Assembly: GCA_029959285.1 (NCBI GenBank)
Contig: JASCOE010000017.1
Span: forward strand, 1 to 64,000
Length of the DNA stretch: 64,000 bases
Direction of reading: 5' to 3'
Origin: Flavobacteriaceae bacterium PS02337
Lineage (GTDB): Bacteria > Bacteroidota > Bacteroidia > Flavobacteriales > Flavobacteriaceae
A program made the position numbers and the translations under genes. The notes beneath the pieces are model-generated. The model was given only the letters and a program-made list of their open reading frames with translations, searched no databases and was not told where the DNA came from. Positions 36,259-44,883 of this stretch are shown piece by piece (the first letter of the stretch is position 1; each line of letters opens with the position of its first letter).

Positions 36259-36801
36259 TTAAATCTTATTGTATTCAACTCCATTGGCATCTGCATACGG
36301 AAGCAGTAAATCCATTACTTTTCCAAATCGCTGATCTAATTCTGCTCCTTTAGTGTCATCAAGATGTTTTACGGCGATATCTATTTCTTCGTCACTTTTT
36401 CCTTGATCTATCATTTTAGCAATCATCAAAAAATCTCTTGTCTGAATTTCATCTGCATATTCAAACAACTCGATTCCTGCTTTTACAATTGGCTCGGCAT
36501 CTTTTGTCGGATGGAGATCTTTTATTCTTTTAATGTCTTGCTTAAAAATATTAGCATAAGCAAATTTTACTACTTCTTCGCAACTTGCTCTTTTCATTGT
36601 TTTTCCGTCTTCCGATGGCAATTTTAATGTTCCATTCGCTTTATGCTCTCGGAATTCTCTGAAAATTCTTTGAAAACTCGACGGAATTTTATTGGCACTC
36701 AAACCAATTATATGAAAAACTTGATCAGGCGTATCGTTTATTAGATTGCAAGAAAAAATCGAAATCAATAAAATGAAAAATGAAATGATTTTAATTTTCA
36801 T
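36259..36801 (-). CDS. Lipoprotein of unknown function
   Basis: A 180-aa protein with a lipoprotein signal ending in Cys18 (MKIKIISFFILLISIFSC). The mature part is helical and charged and has no recognised domain. It is the last gene of a four-gene minus-strand operon with two small membrane proteins and a secreted protein, 21 bp after the preceding gene. The joint presence of membrane and exported partners suggests an envelope complex, but no role can be stated. Confidence 0.75.
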   Translation of the reverse strand: MKIKIISFFILLISIFSCNLINDTPDQVFHIIGLSANKIPSSFQRIFREFREHKANGTLKLPSEDGKTMKRASCEEVVKFAYANIFKQDIKRIKDLHPTKDAEPIVKAGIELFEYADEIQTRDFLMIAKMIDQGKSDEEIDIAVKHLDDTKGAELDQRFGKVMDLLLPYADANGVEYNKI

Positions 36802-36822
36802 AAAATATACTTTTACTATGGT

Positions 36823-37344
36823 TTAGTTTTTAAGTTCTAAATGTATTTTCTCAATTAATGTGTCAATTTTATGAAGCACAAAATTTTCATAAGACTCTTG
36901 TCTTTCCGAGCTTTTTCTCCCAGAACTAAAGGTTTCGCTAATTCTGTAATTTGTAATGAATTGAGATTTATTTGCTCCCAATGCATAATACCAGCTTCCC
37001 ATTTCTGACTGTGTAAATACTACAGCTTCATTTAATTGCATTATTTTCTTTTTTGAAAATAATGGGTTTTTCTTATAAATTGAATTCGTAGAGACATCAA
37101 ATATATAATGAATTTTCGAACCAATCTTTATATCATACAAACTATGTAAAACAAAGTATATCAATAAAATACATATTGCCCAACGCAAAACTTCGTCCAG
37201 ATAATTTTGAAGAAAAAGCAATGCAAATAAACCTGCAATTATGCCCGCTAGAAACCACCAAGACAATTGTAATGAAGGCTTATTTGGATACAGCTTAAAT
37301 GTATTTAAAGTATATTCTATGTTATATCTTTCAATAACGTTCAT
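36823..37344 (-). CDS. Membrane protein of unknown function
   Basis: A 173-aa protein with two hydrophobic helices (about 30-46 and 52-70) followed by a soluble beta-rich C-terminal domain containing IHYIFDVSTNSIYKKNPLFS, similar in layout to bacterial PH-like (bPH) membrane proteins. It overlaps the previous gene by 14 bp, so it is translated together with it. The function is unknown. Confidence 0.7.
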   Translation of the reverse strand: MNVIERYNIEYTLNTFKLYPNKPSLQLSWWFLAGIIAGLFALLFLQNYLDEVLRWAICILLIYFVLHSLYDIKIGSKIHYIFDVSTNSIYKKNPLFSKKKIMQLNEAVVFTQSEMGSWYYALGANKSQFITNYRISETFSSGRKSSERQESYENFVLHKIDTLIEKIHLELKN

Positions 37345-37789
37345 TTGGCTGTATTATTTCATTGATTTCATTAATTAGCTTTTGCATAGATCTTGTAGAG
37401 AATCCTTGCGCAATTCCCATGCATTTTTCTTTCGCATCTTTTCTATAATAAAGATTTAAAGAAACGTTGGTCGTTATAAAATTGTGTCTGATTTTTACCA
37501 ATTCAAAATTGACAAAACTAGATAGCGGAATAATTATCGGTTTATTAATTAATCCATTTTTTAGAATGAATTCTTTGCTTTCCATATCTATAATAAACTG
37601 CTGCGCCCAAATGGAGATAAAACATAAAACAGTCAAAATACCGAAAATCCAGATTACGGGAGTATTTTTATAATAGATGCCGCCAACGGTAAAAGCCAGC
37701 ATTCCGATCACGACTACTAAACCAAAACCGTACTGTCTTTTCATAATGAACTGACTGCCGACTTTTTCAAATTTTTTAAGTTCCGCCAT
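37331..37789 (-). CDS. Membrane protein, possible bacterial PH-like domain
   Basis: The ATG at 37789, four bases after the upstream stop, gives 152 aa (MAELKKFEKV onward); a longer frame would overlap the neighbour. Two TM helices (about 20-62 as a hairpin) precede a region FIIDMESKEFILKNGLINKP that resembles bPH/DUF304-type proteins. It shares this architecture with the next gene, so the two may be distant paralogues acting together. No function is known. Confidence 0.7.
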   Translation of the reverse strand: MAELKKFEKVGSQFIMKRQYGFGLVVVIGMLAFTVGGIYYKNTPVIWIFGILTVLCFISIWAQQFIIDMESKEFILKNGLINKPIIIPLSSFVNFELVKIRHNFITTNVSLNLYYRKDAKEKCMGIAQGFSTRSMQKLINEINEIIQPNERY

Positions 37790-37793
37790 ATCC

Positions 37794-38243
37794 TTAGTCA
37801 ATTTTAACACCGTCAATAATTAATGAATCACAAAGAAGCGATAGATAAGCGCTAGTATAATCTGCAGTAATCTGATCGCTCAAAGAATCAATTCTTCCTT
37901 TTGTAAAATCAAATTTTCTGTTGGGCAATTTCCCAAACATATCGGTCATTGTAATCTGTCCGTCAATTCCGGATTTGTTTTTCATAAAAGCCGCCAGCAA
38001 AGCAATATCCTGCTTTTCAAAATCAATAGAAAAATAATAATTGTTCTTGATTTCATTCGTTTCCGAATTAATCACAGTTCGAGTAAAAGAAAGTGTTGCA
38101 GATCTTATTGTGCCTTTTATAATTTTGTTTCCGTCTTTGACAGAAATTTCAATTTTAATGCGTTTTTCATCTTGCTGCCCGAACGTAAAAACAGAGAAAA
38201 AAAGACAAGCTATAAGTGATAATGTAAAAAATTTCTTATTCAT
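37794..38243 (-). CDS. Secreted protein of unknown function
   Basis: A 149-aa protein with a signal peptide (MNKKFFTLSLIACLFFSVFT, then FGQ). The mature domain is beta-rich, with alternating hydrophobic stretches such as NNYYFSIDFEKQDIALLAAF. No family is recognised. It is the first gene of the minus-strand operon, divergent from the LytS-type kinase across about 250 bp. Confidence 0.75.
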   Translation of the reverse strand: MNKKFFTLSLIACLFFSVFTFGQQDEKRIKIEISVKDGNKIIKGTIRSATLSFTRTVINSETNEIKNNYYFSIDFEKQDIALLAAFMKNKSGIDGQITMTDMFGKLPNRKFDFTKGRIDSLSDQITADYTSAYLSLLCDSLIIDGVKID

Positions 38244-38441
38244 AATTTTGAGGTTTTAAAAAAAATTAATAACAACAAGATTACTGCTAAGATCTTCTCT
38301 CGACAATTCGAAATTGGCAAATGGAGCTTTTAGATTTTTATTTGGTAAATCTCTATCATTATTGAGAAAAGGCACTTTTAGATTAGCGCTTAAAAGATTG
38401 TTTACAAAGCCTTTTCGTGTAAAATTTGGTTACTTATTTTT

Positions 38442-38471
38442 TTGGTTAGTCAACTCGCAATTTGTACTTTG
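38442..38471 (+). promoter_or_regulatory. Candidate promoter of the LytS-type kinase gene
   Basis: TTG (38442-38444) is followed after 20 nt by TACTTTG (38465-38471), a TAnnTTTG-like box with one base fewer. It lies 19 bp before the ATG at 38491. This position supports the shorter start of the kinase. Confidence 0.45.
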
Positions 38472-38490
38472 CTTTCAATTAGAATTGTAT

Positions 38491-40509
38491 ATGCACTTAA
38501 AAACTATTTTTATAACAACAGAAAACAGCAAGTTTAAAGCCTTGTTTTGTTTCTTTATTTTGTTCATTTCGTATTCAAACGCACAGCAAATTTCTTCCAT
38601 AGAAAAAATGGCGGCGTATGGATATGACAAACGTTTTTCAGATTCTGCTTCTTGTAAAAAAATGCAGCTTTTGGCTTTAGATTTGGCTAAGAAAAAAAAG
38701 AATATCGACGATGAAGTGATTTGTTATTCGTATTTGGCATTAACACAAAGACGCTTGCTTCATTTAAAAGAATTTACGCGTTATGCAGACACCGCGTATA
38801 TTTTAGCTCAGAAAAGCAATAAAATTAGAGTAAAGGCTTTTGCATCGCTTGCTATGGGATCTTTAAAATCTTATATAGACGATAAACCTCAGGCTTTAGA
38901 TAATCTTCTGAAAGCGTACGAACTTTTTTCTTCTATAAAAGCTCATGATCAATGTGCAAAAATTGCCTCAGATATCTCTTATTTGTTTTCTCCCGCTTCA
39001 CCAGAAAAGGTAAAAAAATATGCCAAAGAAGCTTTATATCATGCAAATAAAGCTGGAGATCCAGAAAGTCAATTGTACGCTCGACTAGCTTTTGGAGGTT
39101 ATTTAACAGATCAGTTAGATTCTGGACATCATGAAAATTGGGCGGTTGCTGTAAATTTCTTTAAACAAACTGTTGCTTTAGCCGAAAAAAATACTTCTAA
39201 AATAGTCAGTAAAAGTAATATCGGAATCGCGTACGTTAATCTCGCCGATCTTTATTCAAAAGGTCCAAAACCCATTGATGAAAAAGCATTGTTAAGCAAT
39301 CTAGAAAAAGCTACCGCAATTGCCAAAAAATACAATATCAGAATTATTTACAGAAGCGCAATTGGACTTCAGGGCATGTATTATACCGAAAAAGGAAATT
39401 TCGCAAAAGCAGAATTACTTTTTATCGAAGGAATAAAATATCAATTAAGTCTTCCGTATACGGATAACTATCTGCTTGCAACTTTTTACAGCTGCTTGAA
39501 AGATGTTTCGATAAAACGAAAAGATTATCACGCTTACTACGCATACGACACATTATACGCCAAATACAATCAGTTAAAATATAATGAAAGCACACAAAAG
39601 CTTTTGCAAAACGCAGATGTCAGATATGAATCTTCCAAAAAAATGGAACGCATTAAACAACTGGAACTTGAAAATGAATTGGAACAAAAAAACAAACTTT
39701 TAGGTTATGGAATTGCTGGCGTTTTGCTAATTGGACTCGTATTTATGTTTCGTTCTTATTATTACAGACAGCGGTATTACTTAAATCGTGAAGAAATTTT
39801 AAAACAAGAACAAGCCAATAGCGATTTGAAAATGCAGTTAATGGAAAAAGAAACCATGGAAAATCTGGCAGCAAGACTTTCGCTCGAAAGAAGATTACTG
39901 CGTTCTCAAATGGATCCGCATTTTATTTTTAATGCTTTAGGAAATATTCAGAGTATGATTCTGCAAAAAGATACTATTCCGGCGATTTCTTATTTGAATA
40001 AATTTGCGAAACTTACACGACAGATTTTAGAGCAATCGCGTAAAGAAACTATTTCGCTAGAAGAAGAAATCGGCACCTTGAAAAATTATATCGAATTGCA
40101 GCAACTTCGTCTAAACAATAATTTTGATTATACTATTGCTTGTGACGATACGGTTGAAGAAGATGTTCTTATTCCGCCATTATTGATTCAGCCTTTTATA
40201 GAAAATGCCGTTGAACACGGATTAAAACCGAAACCTAAAGACGAAAAAGGTTTATTAGAAATCAATTTTTCGCAACAAACCGATTTAAAGAATTTAATCT
40301 GCACCATCAAAGACAATGGCATCGGACTCAGCGCTTCTCGCAAACTTAAAGCAAATGAAAACCATCAATCTTTGTCTACTACAATTACAGATGAAAGGTT
40401 GAGTAAAATGCAAAAAGAATATCCAAATGCTGGTTTTCAGGTTTTAGAACGCAGCCAAGAAAGTAATGAAACGGGCTGCATTGTTATTATCAATATTCCA
40501 ATCGTATAA
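38491..40509 (+). CDS. TPR-containing LytS/YehU-type histidine kinase
   Basis: A 672-aa protein from the ATG at 38491; a longer frame from 38314 would cross the candidate promoter and hide the signal sequence (ALFCFFILFISYSNAQQ). TPR-like helical repeats fill the periplasmic part (about 50-390), then a TM helix (YGIAGVLLIGLVFMF), a coiled coil, and a His_kinase domain with RSQMDPHFIFNALGN (phospho-acceptor His477). A HATPase ends with FIENAVEHGLKPK. It pairs with the LytTR regulator two bases downstream. The signal sensed is unknown. Confidence 0.9.
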   Translation: MHLKTIFITTENSKFKALFCFFILFISYSNAQQISSIEKMAAYGYDKRFSDSASCKKMQLLALDLAKKKKNIDDEVICYSYLALTQRRLLHLKEFTRYADTAYILAQKSNKIRVKAFASLAMGSLKSYIDDKPQALDNLLKAYELFSSIKAHDQCAKIASDISYLFSPASPEKVKKYAKEALYHANKAGDPESQLYARLAFGGYLTDQLDSGHHENWAVAVNFFKQTVALAEKNTSKIVSKSNIGIAYVNLADLYSKGPKPIDEKALLSNLEKATAIAKKYNIRIIYRSAIGLQGMYYTEKGNFAKAELLFIEGIKYQLSLPYTDNYLLATFYSCLKDVSIKRKDYHAYYAYDTLYAKYNQLKYNESTQKLLQNADVRYESSKKMERIKQLELENELEQKNKLLGYGIAGVLLIGLVFMFRSYYYRQRYYLNREEILKQEQANSDLKMQLMEKETMENLAARLSLERRLLRSQMDPHFIFNALGNIQSMILQKDTIPAISYLNKFAKLTRQILEQSRKETISLEEEIGTLKNYIELQQLRLNNNFDYTIACDDTVEEDVLIPPLLIQPFIENAVEHGLKPKPKDEKGLLEINFSQQTDLKNLICTIKDNGIGLSASRKLKANENHQSLSTTITDERLSKMQKEYPNAGFQVLERSQESNETGCIVIINIPIV

Positions 40510-40511
40510 AA

Positions 40512-41249
40512 ATGTATAGAACAATAATTATAGAAGACGAACAACGCATTCGCGAAGCTTTATCGATTATGCTTGAAATGGTGGCGTCAGATGAAGTTCA
40601 GATTATCGCTTACGCGGAAAGTGTAGAAGAAGCCGTAAAATTAATTGATCGCTTAAAACCAGATTTAGTTTTTATGGATATTGTACTGCAAAACGGAACG
40701 GGATTTGACGTTTTACAGCAGATTGAATTCAATTCTTTTCATTTAATATTTACAACCGCTTACGAACAACACGCCGTAAATGCATTTAAATACAGCGCTA
40801 TAGATTATCTTTTAAAACCAATTGATCCAGAAGAACTGAAAACGGCAATTGAGCGTATTTCTCTTTTGCAAGAACGCGTTTTAGAAAAACATCAGTTAAA
40901 CGAATTACAGCACAATCTTGCGAAAACTCCAGACCGAATTATTCTGCCAACGCAAGAAGCAATGTATGTAGTGAAATTAGACCAAATTTTAAGATGCGAA
41001 ACTTCGGGCTCTTACACCACTTTCTTTTTAATAGACGGAAGAAAAATAATGGTTTCTAAACCCTTAAAAAACTACGAAGATTTACTCGAACCGCCTTTAT
41101 TTTTCCGCATTCACCAATCACATTTAATTAATATTAATTCCATAGTAAGTTACTCGCGTGAAGGAATGGTGCATATGAGCGACAAATCTGTTGTGCCAAT
41201 TTCGAGAAGCAAAAAAGAACAATTTTTTAAATTGATGAAGGACGATTAA
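40512..41249 (+). CDS. LytTR-family response regulator
   Basis: A 245-aa protein. The receiver domain has acidic E8-D9-E10, phospho-acceptor D56 (LVFMDIVLQNGTGFD) and the SAIDYLLKPI loop. The LytTR DNA-binding domain (about 140-242) has ILRCETSGSYTTFFL and FFRIHQSHLININSI. It lies two bases after the kinase stop, so the two form one unit. The target genes are unknown; LytTR proteins generally bind direct repeats, and the flanking 7-bp tandem repeats are too simple to assign as such. Confidence 0.95.
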   Translation: MYRTIIIEDEQRIREALSIMLEMVASDEVQIIAYAESVEEAVKLIDRLKPDLVFMDIVLQNGTGFDVLQQIEFNSFHLIFTTAYEQHAVNAFKYSAIDYLLKPIDPEELKTAIERISLLQERVLEKHQLNELQHNLAKTPDRIILPTQEAMYVVKLDQILRCETSGSYTTFFLIDGRKIMVSKPLKNYEDLLEPPLFFRIHQSHLININSIVSYSREGMVHMSDKSVVPISRSKKEQFFKLMKDD

Positions 41250-41255
41250 TAATTA

Positions 41256-41290
41256 TTAATTGTTAATTGTTAATTGTTAATTGTTAATTA
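41256..41290. repeat. 7-bp tandem repeat (TTAATTG)
   Basis: Four exact TTAATTG units and a fifth ending in A lie directly after the LytTR regulator stop codon. A second heptad array (TTTATTC, three units) is at 41839-41859. Confidence 0.85.
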
Positions 41291-41387
41291 AAACTTTCCG
41301 AATACCAATCCAAAGCTACCATAGACAAAGCAACTATTTCAGCATCGGTTTTCTGCATTTATTTTTGACGTAATAAATACTAAAACG

Positions 41388-41717
41388 ATGAATAATAAAA
41401 CCCTGTCTATTTTAAGCTATATCACCATTATTGGATGGATTGTAGCTTTTGTGAAAAGTAAAGATTTAACACCAAAAAGCGATTTGGTGCGCTACCATTT
41501 AAAACAAGGATTCGGAATTTTTCTGGTTTCCTTAGTTGTAAATATTGCTTTGTCTGTAATTGTAACGATCGTTCCGCCGCTTTACTTTTTAAGTTATGTG
41601 GGTTACATTATTTTGATTTTGTGGATTTTCGGAATCATAAATGCTGCAAACGAACAAAAGAAACCTATTCCGGTAATCGGAAAAATCTTTGAAGACAAAT
41701 TCAATTTTATCGACTAA
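41388..41717 (+). CDS. DUF4870 (Tic20-like) membrane protein
   Basis: A 109-aa protein with three TM helices: about 6-24, 42-64 and 66-88. The phrases LSYITIIGWIVAF, HLKQGFGIFL and LWIFGIINAANEQKKPIPVIG are typical of DUF4870 proteins, a small family related to chloroplast Tic20 with no firm bacterial function. It sits between the LytTR regulator and an HxlR gene, with a terminator behind it. Confidence 0.88.
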   Translation: MNNKTLSILSYITIIGWIVAFVKSKDLTPKSDLVRYHLKQGFGIFLVSLVVNIALSVIVTIVPPLYFLSYVGYIILILWIFGIINAANEQKKPIPVIGKIFEDKFNFID

Positions 41718-41766
41718 TCTGTCTTGCTTTTTTTGGCTGACGTTTTTATTTTTTGGATGTAGGAAT

Positions 41767-41823
41767 GATTCTCAAAGAATATCAATGCTGTAGTAACATT
41801 GATGAGTACTTGAGAATCTTTTT
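41767..41823 (+). terminator. Terminator of the DUF4870 gene
   Basis: GATTCTCAA (41767-41775) with TTGAGAATC (41810-41818), and inside it ATCAATG with CATTGAT, form a two-segment hairpin followed by TTTTTC. Confidence 0.75.
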
Positions 41824-41838
41824 CTATTTATTATTCTC

Positions 41839-41859
41839 TTTATTCTTTATTCTTTATTC
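41839..41859. repeat. 7-bp tandem repeat (TTTATTC)
   Basis: Three exact TTTATTC units adjoin the stop codon of the HxlR gene. Such slippage-prone arrays can vary in copy number. Confidence 0.75.
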
Positions 41860-42153
41860 TTAAGACAATCCTTCTAACTGCAGAAAAACAGGAATCAAAG
41901 CTTTTCCTTTTTCCGTCAAGTTATATTCGATATGTAAAGGTTTCAATTTAATTGTTATTTTTTCTAAAAGTCCTTCTTCTTCCAATTCTTTCAAAGCAGT
42001 TGCCAAAGATTGTTTATTTGAACCCTGAATTTGTCGCAGCAAAGTATTAAAACGCAAAGGCGATTCTACCGACAAACGAAAAATTTCTGCTTTCCATTTT
42101 CCAGATAACATCTTTAAAAGTCTTTGCGCGGGACAAGTTTCGATTTCTTCCAT
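41860..42153 (-). CDS. HxlR family transcriptional regulator
   Basis: A 97-aa winged-helix protein with the usual features: N-terminal Cys7 (IETCPAQRLLKML), SGKWKAEIFRLSVE, LRFNTLLRQIQGSNKQSLATA (recognition helix region) and the wing with HIEYNLTEKGKAL. HxlR proteins bind DNA as dimers and respond to formaldehyde, quinones or other electrophiles through the conserved Cys. It diverges from the MscS gene, which could be its target by position only. Confidence 0.93.
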   Translation of the reverse strand: MEEIETCPAQRLLKMLSGKWKAEIFRLSVESPLRFNTLLRQIQGSNKQSLATALKELEEEGLLEKITIKLKPLHIEYNLTEKGKALIPVFLQLEGLS

Positions 42154-42301
42154 GAATTAAATAATGTTCCAAAAATTGTATGTAAAAATAAAGATAAAAT
42201 ATTACCCCAAAATACGGTATGGCTTTTAAATTTAATTTTTCTTAACTGAAAGTTGTTGAAAAAAAATTACATTTGAGTTCCCTAAATAAGCCATATATAT
42301 T

Positions 42302-44656
42302 ATGATTTTTCAAAAAAGAACTTTTTACTTTCTTCCTCTATTTTTATTTCTTTTTTCCTTACAATTAATTTTCGGACAAGACCAAAAAACAGTCAAAAAA
42401 GAAAGTCGAGGTAGATTGTTTAACGACACTACAGCGACTGATAGTGATTATTTAATGGCAATTGAGAAAGCTGGAGAAGTATTAGAATCTGCTTACAATG
42501 ATATTGATTTTGCGGGCGATATACATCATCTTTTTGGCGATATGAAACGTACAGAAAGCAAACTGAATTTAATTTTGGCGAGTTTAAAAGGAGCAAATCC
42601 AAATGTGCGTAACCAGCAGATGTATCGTCTTGTTCTTCAAGAAATTCAACAAGAATTGGAAGAACAAAATAAAGCCATTAACGATCGAAATCTAAATCTA
42701 GAAAAAATTAAAAGTCGTGTTATCGAACTTCGAAAAGACAAGACTTTAATGACATTGATAAAAGATACAATTCGTCGTCAGCAATTCAAAAAAGAATTTG
42801 CCAATCTTAGAAAAAGATACGTTGCTACAGATAGTCTAATGACTAAAAACCAAACGACTTTAAACAATAAAAAAAGACTGACCGTTGAAAGAAAAATTAC
42901 TGTTTCTAATGCTTTGGTTACCGTTGAAAATAAACTAGAAAAATCTGGAATCAGCATTTTTAAGAAAGAATACCCTTCTTTATGGCAGATTAATGATTCT
43001 GTAGCTTCTAAAAAAGTGACCCATAACATTAAAGCCAAAATCATAATTGAAGAAAATGTTGCGGCATATTATCTAAGCTATAAAGCTGGCGGATTGATTA
43101 CTTTATGTTTCTTTATGGGACTTTTATTCTGGTATATTTCTAGAAATATAAAATATCTAAAAGACAATAATTATAATGAAAGTCTTTCGCTTTTAAACTT
43201 CAAATATTTAAATAGAGGCGTTTTATTACCCGTTTTAGTAATTGCATTAAACATTGCAGTCGTTACCAACTTGTATGCTCCTGCCCTGTTTTTAGAATTA
43301 TTACAGCTTGTCTTACTTGGCGTTTTGACTATTCTTTTCAAAAATCAATGGTCGGGAGTTTCTATGCGAAATTGGCTTTTTCTTCTCGGATTATTCTTTG
43401 CACTTTGTTTCCTGGATTTATTTATAACGATCGGATTGTTGCAACGTTTTGCTTTTGTAGCAATCAATCTTTTTGGAATTCGTTACGGTTTAGTTCAGAT
43501 CAAAACACTTAAAGAAGAACTTTATATAAAAGGCTTTTTTAAATGGGCAAGTATCATCTTTATTGGACTAAATATCTTATCTATTCTTTACAATTTATTT
43601 GGAAGAGTTTCTCTTTCTAATATGCTAAGTATTACAGCATTTATTTCACTTACTCAAATTGTTGCTTTAAGTGTTTTATTGAAGATTATTTTAGAAATTA
43701 TTTTACTTCAAATTTACACCACTAGAGTAAAAAGAGGAATAGAAAAAATGTTTGATTACGAAAGTTTATCAGACACATTAAAAAAGCCATTTATAATCGT
43801 AATCAGTTACATGTGGCTGATCGTGATTGCTTCAAATCTTAATATTTGGGAATCGCTTCGTGCTTCTTTAACTTCGTTATTAGGTCATCCAAATACAATT
43901 GGAAGTATTACGTTTACGCTAGGAAATGTTGTTCTTTTCTTTATCATTATTTGGGCAGCACATTTATTGCAAAAATATGTGGCGTATTTCTTTGGCGAAA
44001 TTGACGATGAAAACGAAGAAAACATCAACAAAAGACAGCACTCTAAATTGCTTATTACTCGTTTAATCGTTTTAATAAGCGGTTATTTATTAGCAGTTGC
44101 CGCATCAGGAATGCCTTTAGACAAATTAAGCATTCTTTTAGGAGCTTTAGGTGTCGGTGTCGGACTTGGACTTCAAAACGTAGTAAACAACTTTGTATCG
44201 GGAATTATTTTGATTTTTGATAAACCAATCCAAATTGGAGATGTTGTAGAAATTAGTTCAGAATCAGGCCGCGTAAAATCGATGGGACTTCGTACAACAA
44301 AAATCAACGCACCAAACGGAGCCGAAATTATTATTCCGAATGGTAATTTATTATCTCAAAACATCACAAACTGGACGTATACCGATAATTTTAAATTGGT
44401 CGAAATTACTTTTGAAATCAATGGAGAAACCATTCCAGAAGAAATAAATACTATCGTAAATGAAACACTTGCAAACTTGCCGATGGTAAACAACACCAAA
44501 CCATCGCAAATTTATTACAGTTCTATTTCTGACGGAAAGTACAAACTGCTCATTAAATTCTGGTGTAGCATTTACAGAACCGAAGAAACGATAAGTTCGG
44601 CAAGACAAGAACTTTATGTAAGTTTTAAAAATAAAGGTTTGAATTTTTCTAGTTAA
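42302..44656 (+). CDS. Large MscS-type mechanosensitive channel
   Basis: A 784-aa protein with a signal peptide, a long coiled-coil periplasmic region (about 60-255), many TM helices (from about 258), and the C-terminal MscS core. The core contains pore-helix residues LGALGVGVGLGLQNVVNNF, the VEISSESGRV beta domain, and IIPNGNLLSQNITNWTY. It resembles the larger MscK/YbdG-type channels that protect against hypo-osmotic shock. A TACATTTG box (42268-42275) precedes it. The gene is single and ends in a terminator. Confidence 0.93.
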   Translation: MIFQKRTFYFLPLFLFLFSLQLIFGQDQKTVKKESRGRLFNDTTATDSDYLMAIEKAGEVLESAYNDIDFAGDIHHLFGDMKRTESKLNLILASLKGANPNVRNQQMYRLVLQEIQQELEEQNKAINDRNLNLEKIKSRVIELRKDKTLMTLIKDTIRRQQFKKEFANLRKRYVATDSLMTKNQTTLNNKKRLTVERKITVSNALVTVENKLEKSGISIFKKEYPSLWQINDSVASKKVTHNIKAKIIIEENVAAYYLSYKAGGLITLCFFMGLLFWYISRNIKYLKDNNYNESLSLLNFKYLNRGVLLPVLVIALNIAVVTNLYAPALFLELLQLVLLGVLTILFKNQWSGVSMRNWLFLLGLFFALCFLDLFITIGLLQRFAFVAINLFGIRYGLVQIKTLKEELYIKGFFKWASIIFIGLNILSILYNLFGRVSLSNMLSITAFISLTQIVALSVLLKIILEIILLQIYTTRVKRGIEKMFDYESLSDTLKKPFIIVISYMWLIVIASNLNIWESLRASLTSLLGHPNTIGSITFTLGNVVLFFIIIWAAHLLQKYVAYFFGEIDDENEENINKRQHSKLLITRLIVLISGYLLAVAASGMPLDKLSILLGALGVGVGLGLQNVVNNFVSGIILIFDKPIQIGDVVEISSESGRVKSMGLRTTKINAPNGAEIIIPNGNLLSQNITNWTYTDNFKLVEITFEINGETIPEEINTIVNETLANLPMVNNTKPSQIYYSSISDGKYKLLIKFWCSIYRTEETISSARQELYVSFKNKGLNFSS

Positions 44657-44680
44657 AAAAGAAAAAACATCTTAATCAAT

Positions 44681-44716
44681 AAAAGCTGTAGCTCTAAAAA
44701 GAGTTGCAGCTTTTTT
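44681..44716 (+). terminator. Intrinsic terminator of the MscS gene
   Basis: AAAAGCTGTAGCTC and GAGTTGCAGCTTTT pair fully (two G-U wobbles) with a loop of six bases and a TTTTTT tail. Confidence 0.88.
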
Positions 44717-44780
44717 ATTTAATACACTTTTTAAAAACCTTCTCCACAGCATAAAATAAGAAAATAAATATCTAAGACTA

Positions 44781-44824
44781 TGATTTGAATCATGTTTTGA
44801 AAGAAATGATGATAATACATTTAC
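44781..44824 (+). promoter_or_regulatory. FNR-like operator and promoter of the nad-nrd run
   Basis: ATGATTTGAATCAT (44781-44794) is a perfect palindrome with the TGAT-N4-ATCA core of FNR/CRP-type sites. TTG (44798-44800) and TACATTTA (44817-44824) follow with 16-nt spacing. If transcription starts about 4-5 nt after the -7 box, the palindrome centre is near -41, the class II activator position. The nadA ATG is at 44884. Confidence 0.55.
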
Positions 44825-44883
44825 CCTATTAAAATTATATGCTTAAAAGCATTTCCAAACAAAATAGATTAAGATTCTAAAAA

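Noticed and set aside
38314-38490. N-terminal extension of the LytS-type kinase
   Set aside because: It would precede the signal sequence with 59 basic residues and overlap the candidate promoter; the ATG at 38491 is preferred.
41284-41358. A 24-codon minus-strand frame (MQKTDAEIVALSMVALDWYS..)
   Set aside because: The peptide reads plausibly, but it is very short, ends in a tandem repeat and has no promoter or neighbour support; it may be a relic of a gene.
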